This document shows, one piece after another, positions 36,863-39,488 of a stretch of DNA of 39,488 nucleotides (within the stretch, counting starts at the first letter, position 1; the number at the start of each line of letters is the position of its first letter). The stretch lies in IMG/VR virus record IMGVR_UViG_3300006641_000064, positions 1 to 39,488 of that record. One strand, given 5' to 3'. The translations under genes were made by a program, and so were the position numbers. The DNA is from a virus. Under the pieces are notes generated by a model. The model had not been told where the DNA came from. It searched no databases and saw nothing but the letters and a program-made list of their open reading frames with translations.

Positions 36863-36896
36863 AAAAAAAGAGTGCTTATTTCTATTTAAGCACTCT
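36863..36896 (-). terminator. Rho-independent terminator
   Basis: On the minus strand AGAGTGCTTA and TAAGCACTCT form a perfect 10-bp stem with an 8-base loop, followed by TTTTTT. It lies just after the 46-aa basic gene. The T run ends directly at the ATG of the 156-aa gene. On the plus strand the stem is followed only by TAAAAATT, so direction is minus. Confidence 0.85.
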
Positions 36897-36901
36897 AAAA
36901 A

Positions 36902-37042
36902 TTATTTACCTTGACCCCTATACTTTTTCTTGCGTCCATTACGAGAGGTTGCACTCAATAGAGTCCTTGCAGAACGTCCTTGACGAGTCTTTTTCGGTGC
37001 TCCTGGTTCAAAAAGGGTCTTGTTACTTCCACCTTTAGCCAT
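36902..37042 (-). CDS. Very basic small protein, 46 aa
   Basis: Unrecognised family. The frame starts at an ATG that overlaps the end of the previous gene by 8 bases (ATGGCTAA) and has GGAGGAAATTT upstream, a good ribosome site inside the upstream gene. The product begins MAKGGSNKTLFEPGAPKKTR and ends RNGRKKKYRGQGK; about a third of residues are Lys or Arg and there are many glycines. That composition suggests RNA or DNA binding, like a tiny ribosomal or packing protein. An intrinsic terminator directly follows the stop. Confidence 0.8.
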   Translation of the reverse strand: MAKGGSNKTLFEPGAPKKTRQGRSARTLLSATSRNGRKKKYRGQGK

Positions 37043-37193
37043 AAATTTCCTCCATTTCTAAATCATTTGGATCAATGTCTTCTCCCGAGAAATAACGCTC
37101 TGAGAAGTCTTGTAAGATCTCACTGCAGTCTTCTGCAGTGAGATTCATATGTATTTTACGCCCTTTATAAAGAATATTATAAAGTTTTTTCAT
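37035..37193 (-). CDS. Small protein, 52 aa, related to the 66-aa protein at 38019
   Basis: The ATG overlaps the glycosyltransferase stop by one base (TGATG), which indicates coupling. The product reads MKKLYNILYKGRKIHMNLTA, then an acidic helix with CSEILQDF, and ends NDLEMEEIYG. It shares the pattern Y-x-I-x-x-K-G-x-x-I, then L-x-x-E-x-x-S-E-I, then D-L-E-x-E-E-I-Y with the protein at 38019-38219, so the two appear to be paralogues. Function is unknown. A 12-bp perfect inverted repeat lies inside the coding sequence. Confidence 0.8.
   Translation of the reverse strand: MKKLYNILYKGRKIHMNLTAEDCSEILQDFSERYFSGEDIDPNDLEMEEIYG
37117..37144 (-). repeat. Perfect 12-bp stem-loop inside the 52-aa gene
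   Basis: ATCTCACTGCAG and CTGCAGTGAGAT flank a 4-base loop (AAGA on the minus strand). No U tract follows, so it is not a normal intrinsic terminator. It is the longest perfect inverted repeat I noticed in the window, and it encodes the LTAEDCSEI segment. Confidence 0.8.
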
Positions 37194-37960
37194 CAGATAA
37201 TACGAGTTTTCTCATGCCCAACTCTAATACGAGGATCGCACCAGATCTCAAAGCCTTCTTCTTTTGCATCAAGACAGAATGAAACGTCTTCGCCACACAT
37301 ATCCTGAACTGCACCAGATTCAAAGACTTGCATCTTTGGAGCAAACCAAGGATATTCGAGATTCTCAAAAACACCCTTTTTAATTAATACCCATCCAAAT
37401 CCAGTGTAGTCAACTGTAAATGGTTTGCGACGCTTGGAGATTGATTCAACGGTTTCATGATTCATAACTCCACCGTTCTTGCGGAAATCATCTTCCTCTA
37501 ACCAGTGCGCGACAGAGGTTGTGTGACCATCCTCAGTTGCATACCAACCTGCGACAATTTCACGCTCCTCTCCTTCTTCTGAGAGAGCAACATCACAGAG
37601 TTGCCAGAATTTGTTAGAATCAAAAACAATGTCACTATCAATCCAAAGTTGATAATCATATTCAAGTTTTCCGTCCCAAGGAACTTGCTTAGGTCCACGA
37701 AGAACATTCGCTCCTAAACACTTGCAACGCGCGAAATTCACCATCGATGAGTAGTCTTGAGAAATCTGAATACTCATACCATTCTGTACAAGATCAAAAC
37801 AAAGTTGTACAAATGCTTTGAGGAAAATAAAAGAACAACCTCTTCCAGGTAAACAGAAGACAATTGACTTGCCTCTCATGCGTGCTTTAATTGCATCATA
37901 ATCCCAGTCTTCTGTACTCTTTCTTGGAGGTACAGTCTTAACAGTAAATCCTTTTGCCAT
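37193..37960 (-). CDS. Glycosyltransferase-like protein (GT-A fold)
   Basis: This 255-aa protein looks like a GT-A glycosyltransferase. The metal and nucleotide-sugar binding DxD motif is D108-S109-D110 in YQLWIDSDIVF; TGFGW lies at 176-180, an acceptor-side motif; GED at 213-215 is the usual catalytic-base region; and CDPRIRVGHEK near the end carries a conserved His249. There is no signal or membrane segment, so it is cytoplasmic, and could glycosylate phage DNA, a virion protein or a host target. It is driven by a near-consensus sigma70 promoter at 37985-38013, pointing to early expression, unlike the late genes next to it. An AAGG lies 13 bases from the ATG. Confidence 0.8.
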   Translation of the reverse strand: MAKGFTVKTVPPRKSTEDWDYDAIKARMRGKSIVFCLPGRGCSFIFLKAFVQLCFDLVQNGMSIQISQDYSSMVNFARCKCLGANVLRGPKQVPWDGKLEYDYQLWIDSDIVFDSNKFWQLCDVALSEEGEEREIVAGWYATEDGHTTSVAHWLEEDDFRKNGGVMNHETVESISKRRKPFTVDYTGFGWVLIKKGVFENLEYPWFAPKMQVFESGAVQDMCGEDVSFCLDAKEEGFEIWCDPRIRVGHEKTRII

Positions 37961-37984
37961 AAGTTAAAAATAACCTTCAGATCA

Positions 37985-38013
37985 ATTTTATCGTTCTATT
38001 TAGTATCTGTCAA
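37985..38013 (-). promoter_or_regulatory. Host sigma70-type promoter ahead of the glycosyltransferase
   Basis: On the minus strand TTGACA (38008-38013), a spacer of exactly 17 bases and TAAAAT (37985-37990) form a full -35 box and a 5-of-6 -10 box. It lies between the stop of the 66-aa gene and the start of the glycosyltransferase. It is the only sigma70-type promoter I saw this close to consensus. Confidence 0.8.
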
Positions 38014-38018
38014 TCTAT

Positions 38019-38219
38019 TCAATATGAAGAGTTTAGTGGTATGAGTTTATTCGCATAAATCTCTTCATACTCTAAATCTTTCACTGAAATATTTGCACCT
38101 AATAAATCAACCATTCTGTGCAACATCTCCCAGATCTCCGAGAATTTTTCCTCTGATAAACTGTGATATATGCACTGTCCCTTTGCATATATGTGATATA
38201 CTCTTTCCTCTTTTTCCAT
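38019..38219 (-). CDS. Small protein, 66 aa, paralogue of the one at 37035
   Basis: The product starts MEKEERVYHIYAKGQCIYHS and continues with a helical LSEEKFSEIWEMLHRMVDLL and DLEYEEIY. This is a small-protein type I recall from T4-like cyanophages, of unknown function. It shares its core with the 52-aa protein at 37035. The ATG at 38219 lies downstream of an A/T-TTTCCGG element whose GGAAAA could serve as a weak ribosome site. Its stop lies five bases before the sigma70 promoter of the glycosyltransferase. Confidence 0.8.
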   Translation of the reverse strand: MEKEERVYHIYAKGQCIYHSLSEEKFSEIWEMLHRMVDLLGANISVKDLEYEEIYANKLIPLNSSY

Positions 38220-38223
38220 AAAA

Positions 38224-38245
38224 TTTTTTTCCGGAAATTTTTTTA
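38224..38245 (-). promoter_or_regulatory. Repeated TAAAA(n)TTTT(n)CCGG element, copy 1
   Basis: The minus strand reads TAAAAAAATTTCCGGAAAA, upstream of the 66-aa gene start at 38219. Its TAA is the stop codon of the 53-aa membrane protein gene. The core TTTCCGGAAA is a palindrome. Confidence 0.5.
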
Positions 38246-38404
38246 TTTCGTCACCGCATTATATATCATTACTATCAGAAATCCAAGGGGCACTCCGATA
38301 ATTCTCAGAGTTTTCCCAGGATATCGTATCAACCATCCCGCAAAGACTACCTTCCAGAAATTCCAGTAGGGGGTTTTCGTGCGGGGGTTTCGAAGACTAA
38401 TCAT
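38243..38404 (-). CDS. Small membrane protein, 53 aa
   Basis: Unrecognised, but well supported as a frame. The ATG at 38404 follows CCGGAAGT, and the frame runs 53 codons to a TAA. The N-terminus is basic (MISLRNPRTKTPYWNFWK), followed by an aromatic stretch (VVFAGWLIRYPGKTLR) and a hydrophobic segment IIGVPLGFLIVMIYNAV, about residues 35-51, which is a likely membrane helix; a Lys follows. Its fit between the HNH gene and the 66-aa gene, sharing the same type of linker on both sides, argues for a true gene. Such small membrane proteins are commonly early host-modifying products, an inference only. Confidence 0.75.
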   Translation of the reverse strand: MISLRNPRTKTPYWNFWKVVFAGWLIRYPGKTLRIIGVPLGFLIVMIYNAVTK

Positions 38405-38424
38405 ACTTCCGGAAAATTTTATCG
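38405..38424 (-). promoter_or_regulatory. Repeated TAAAA(n)TTTT(n)CCGG element, copy 2
   Basis: The minus strand reads TAAAATTTTCCGGAAGT, followed directly by the ATG of the 53-aa membrane protein. Its TAA is the stop codon of the HNH gene. Confidence 0.5.
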
Positions 38425-38775
38425 ATTGTTTATATTTGTCGGTCTATCACACCATCTCAGATTTTTAACCTCATTATTCAGTTTATCTCTGTCTATATGG
38501 TCTACTTCTGTATATCTGTGGGGATTATCTAATAAAGTTTCTGCGATTATCCTATGGACATATTCTTTAATCTGATAAAGGGTCTTACCTTTTTCGTTTT
38601 TAATAGATATATTCACAGAAGCATATTGTCGAGTATAAGCACCTCCTCGGAGAAATTGTTTAACTTCTACCAAATCTTTCTCATTTTTTCCATCAAAAAA
38701 TTTATGTGGTTCTCGATAAATTTTTCCATCTTCAGTGACATAATATCCTGGAAACTTTGTTGGATGTTTTTTCAT
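38419..38775 (-). CDS. HNH homing endonuclease, free-standing
   Basis: This 118-aa protein has an HNH nuclease core: H74 in EYVHRIIAE, H93 in VDHIDRD, and N101/N105 in LNNEVKNLRW, followed by CDRPTNINNR. The N-terminal 25 residues (FPGYYVTEDGKIYREPHKFF) resemble a NUMOD4-like recognition lead. The order matches phage HNH homing endonucleases, which nick or cut at a specific site to spread their own gene. It ends soon after the HNH, so it is a compact form, not obviously truncated. It lies among small genes, with no intron splicing signals that I can see, so it is likely intronless and intergenic. An upstream A/T-CCGG element replaces a normal ribosome site. Confidence 0.88.
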   Translation of the reverse strand: MKKHPTKFPGYYVTEDGKIYREPHKFFDGKNEKDLVEVKQFLRGGAYTRQYASVNISIKNEKGKTLYQIKEYVHRIIAETLLDNPHRYTEVDHIDRDKLNNEVKNLRWCDRPTNINNR

Positions 38776-38795
38776 ACCGGAAAAATTTTTTTATG
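38776..38795 (-). promoter_or_regulatory. Repeated TAAAA(n)TTTT(n)CCGG element, copy 3
   Basis: The minus strand reads TAAAAAAATTTTTCCGGT, followed directly by the ATG of the HNH gene. Confidence 0.5.
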
Positions 38796-38977
38796 AGAGA
38801 GATAAAGACCTCGAAAAAGACATACACTGTAGGTTACAGGGACCCAAAAAAATAATATACGCAACGCCGCGCGGCGCCTATAACAAACCCGCGCAAATAC
38901 CTGCCGGATCACTATATCTGCCAATCATAACATAAGCGCCCCCCAGTGTCAACCAGAGGGCGCACAGTTAGCAACAA
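38796..38977. other. Gap of about 180 bases without a supported gene
   Basis: This spacer lies between the 55-aa gene and the HNH gene. It holds a GC-rich palindrome (38865-38876), a run of seven T residues some 10 bases beyond it on the minus strand, and a small CTGTA-GGT-TACAG inverted repeat at 38827-38839. No open frame with a ribosome site stands out. The 5' part is clearly richer in G+C than the structural genes. Confidence 0.6.
38865..38876 (-). terminator. GC-rich palindrome, possible weak terminator
   Basis: CGCCGCGCGGCG is a perfect 12-bp palindrome in an otherwise A+T-rich genome. As RNA it gives a 4-bp GC stem with a 4-base loop, or it could be a protein-binding site as a duplex. 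On the minus strand it is followed by TTGCGTATATTATTTTTTT, so a U tract is present but set off by about 12 bases. Terminator is my best guess. Confidence 0.35.
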
Positions 38978-39145
38978 TCAGAACGCGATTTCCTCAAGGG
39001 TAGGAACACTCTGCCCCAGGATTGGCAGATAGGTGCTATCAGCAACCTCAGAAACATTATCAGCGGTGAGTGTATCCAGAATGGACAGGATTTCATCGCC
39101 AGTGTTACCTTGTGCCAGCAGGGAAAGCATCACAGACTTGGACAT
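38978..39145 (-). CDS. Small cyanophage-type protein, 55 aa
   Basis: The product reads MSKSVMLSLLAQGNTGDEIL followed by SILDTLTADNVSEVAD and ends PTLEEIAF. I recall this small protein family as widespread in T4-like cyanophages, of unknown function. I chose the ATG at 39145 because the family starts at MSKS; a longer frame to 39205 would run through a leader hairpin and lacks a ribosome site. No clear Shine-Dalgarno precedes 39145 (CTTTCCTTCTTCATT). G+C content is close to that of the next gene and higher than in the baseplate genes. Confidence 0.8.
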   Translation of the reverse strand: MSKSVMLSLLAQGNTGDEILSILDTLTADNVSEVADSTYLPILGQSVPTLEEIAF

Positions 39146-39181
39146 AATGAAGAAGGAAAGTGTAATGAACTGTGTGTTGAG

Positions 39182-39222
39182 TGAGGGTGCCCCTAGTTCC
39201 CTCATTCTAGCAGTTGTGCTAG
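39182..39222 (-). repeat. Two tandem hairpins in the leader of the 55-aa gene
   Basis: TGAGGG/CCCTCA (39182-39187 with 39199-39204, 11-base loop) and CTAGCA/TGCTAG (39207-39212 with 39217-39222, 4-base loop) are adjacent inverted repeats. CTAGTTCC also occurs twice as a direct repeat at 39193 and 39219. They lie in the 127-base gap between two genes and could fold as a structured leader; there is no U tract. Confidence 0.45.
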
Positions 39223-39272
39223 TTCCTGGAGCGGTGCCTAGTTTATACTCATGCGACAGGAGTTTGTGTTAC

Positions 39273-39488
39273 TTAGTAGTCGAACACGTCACTGTTGATT
39301 TCGATCACATTTACCTTGGGGTCATCATAACGAACCCCATCACCAGTTACTGCATCAGAACCCATGCAATCACAGAAGGTTTGATAATCACCACACTCAC
39401 GTGCCAGGTTATACAAACCCTCATCATTGCCGATCCACAGTGCAACATTCCAGGTCTCATAATTCGTCCAACCGTTATAGGTGGTGTC
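39273..39488 (-). CDS. 3' part of a DUF7249-type protein (5' end outside the window)
   Basis: The last 71 codons are present. The visible start YNGWTNYETWNVALWIGND is the hallmark of a small phage family that I recall as DUF7249, found in many phages and some bacteria and of unknown function. The first visible residues probably lie close to the true start, since family members begin a few residues before this motif. It continues EGLYNLAREC and ends EINSDVFDY. The frame closes with TAA at 39273-39275. Confidence 0.85.
   Translation of the reverse strand, partial: DTTYNGWTNYETWNVALWIGNDEGLYNLARECGDYQTFCDCMGSDAVTGDGVRYDDPKVNVIEINSDVFDY

Noticed and set aside
37498-37707. A second frame on the minus strand inside the glycosyltransferase gene
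   Set aside because: It lies out of frame within a well-supported gene with intact motifs and has no ribosome site.
38791-38823. A 10-codon frame upstream of the HNH gene
   Set aside because: It has no ribosome site and a low-complexity serine/leucine product; probably chance, though its TAA falls at the start of the third CCGG element.
39146-39205. Longer start for the 55-aa protein at 39205
   Set aside because: The extra residues are unlike the remembered family, they run through a leader with hairpins, and no ribosome site precedes them.
39242-39247. TATAAA as a -10 box for the 55-aa gene
   Set aside because: No -35-like sequence lies at 16 to 18 bases, so I do not call a sigma70 promoter here.
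39146-39272. A tRNA gene in the GC-richer gap
   Set aside because: The hairpins do not assemble into a cloverleaf and no anticodon or T-loop consensus is present.
1-39488. CRISPR array, insertion sequence or prophage integration genes
   Set aside because: I looked for regularly spaced direct repeats, terminal inverted repeats with transposase, and integrase motifs, and saw none.

Overview
The window is a stretch of the late structural module of a T4-like myovirus of the marine cyanophage type (compare P-SSM2, S-PM2 and relatives). Three things point there. The gene content and order match T4: gp25, gp6, gp7-like, gp8, gp13, gp14, gp15, gp16, gp17, gp18, gp19, gp20. Several genes sit behind T4-type late promoters of the form NATAAATA. 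Several proteins known to me mainly from cyanophages are present, including a DUF4815 giant and a small-domain mosaic between the two terminase genes. The host is probably Synechococcus or Prochlorococcus; this is inferred from the phage type, because no photosynthesis or other host-like gene lies in the window. Every gene I support is on the minus strand, so transcription runs from high to low coordinates. I saw no tRNA, rRNA, CRISPR array or insertion sequence.

Layout in the direction of transcription. (1) 39488 to about 36200 is a cluster of small accessory genes: a truncated DUF7249-type gene, a 55-aa cyanophage-type protein, a free-standing HNH endonuclease, a 53-aa membrane protein, two small proteins that look related to each other, a GT-A-fold glycosyltransferase behind a near-consensus sigma70 promoter, a basic 46-aa protein followed by an intrinsic terminator, and two further unknowns. 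This end is visibly richer in G+C than the large baseplate genes. (2) 36171 to 20236 is the baseplate block: gp25, gp6, a 2901-aa gp7-like protein, a 1093-aa structural protein and gp8. (3) 20229 to 12197 holds a 2548-aa DUF4815 structural protein and two tiny proteins. (4) 12173 to 8424 holds the neck and tail-completion genes gp13, gp14 and gp15, and the small terminase gp16. (5) 8396 to 4701 holds a 598-aa mosaic protein, the large terminase gp17 and a CxxC mini-protein. (6) 4614 to 1 holds tail sheath gp18, tail tube gp19, portal gp20 and the first codons of the next head gene.

The products build one particle. The portal and terminases package DNA, gp13 and gp14 form the neck, gp15 caps the tail, gp18 and gp19 form sheath and tube, and gp25, gp6, gp7-like and gp8 form the baseplate with the large cyanophage-specific proteins. 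Nine late promoters divide the block into operons, and in seven of them the upstream stop codon is built into the promoter. The most notable pattern is a set of short protein modules (a GxGYxxxP strand repeat, an SGxTA/GE module, an EIIxY...RG module and an NHGF..GD module) that recur in gp14, gp15, gp8, the 1093-aa protein, the gp7-like protein and the DUF4815 protein, as if a shared stock of building blocks had been inserted into unrelated tail parts.
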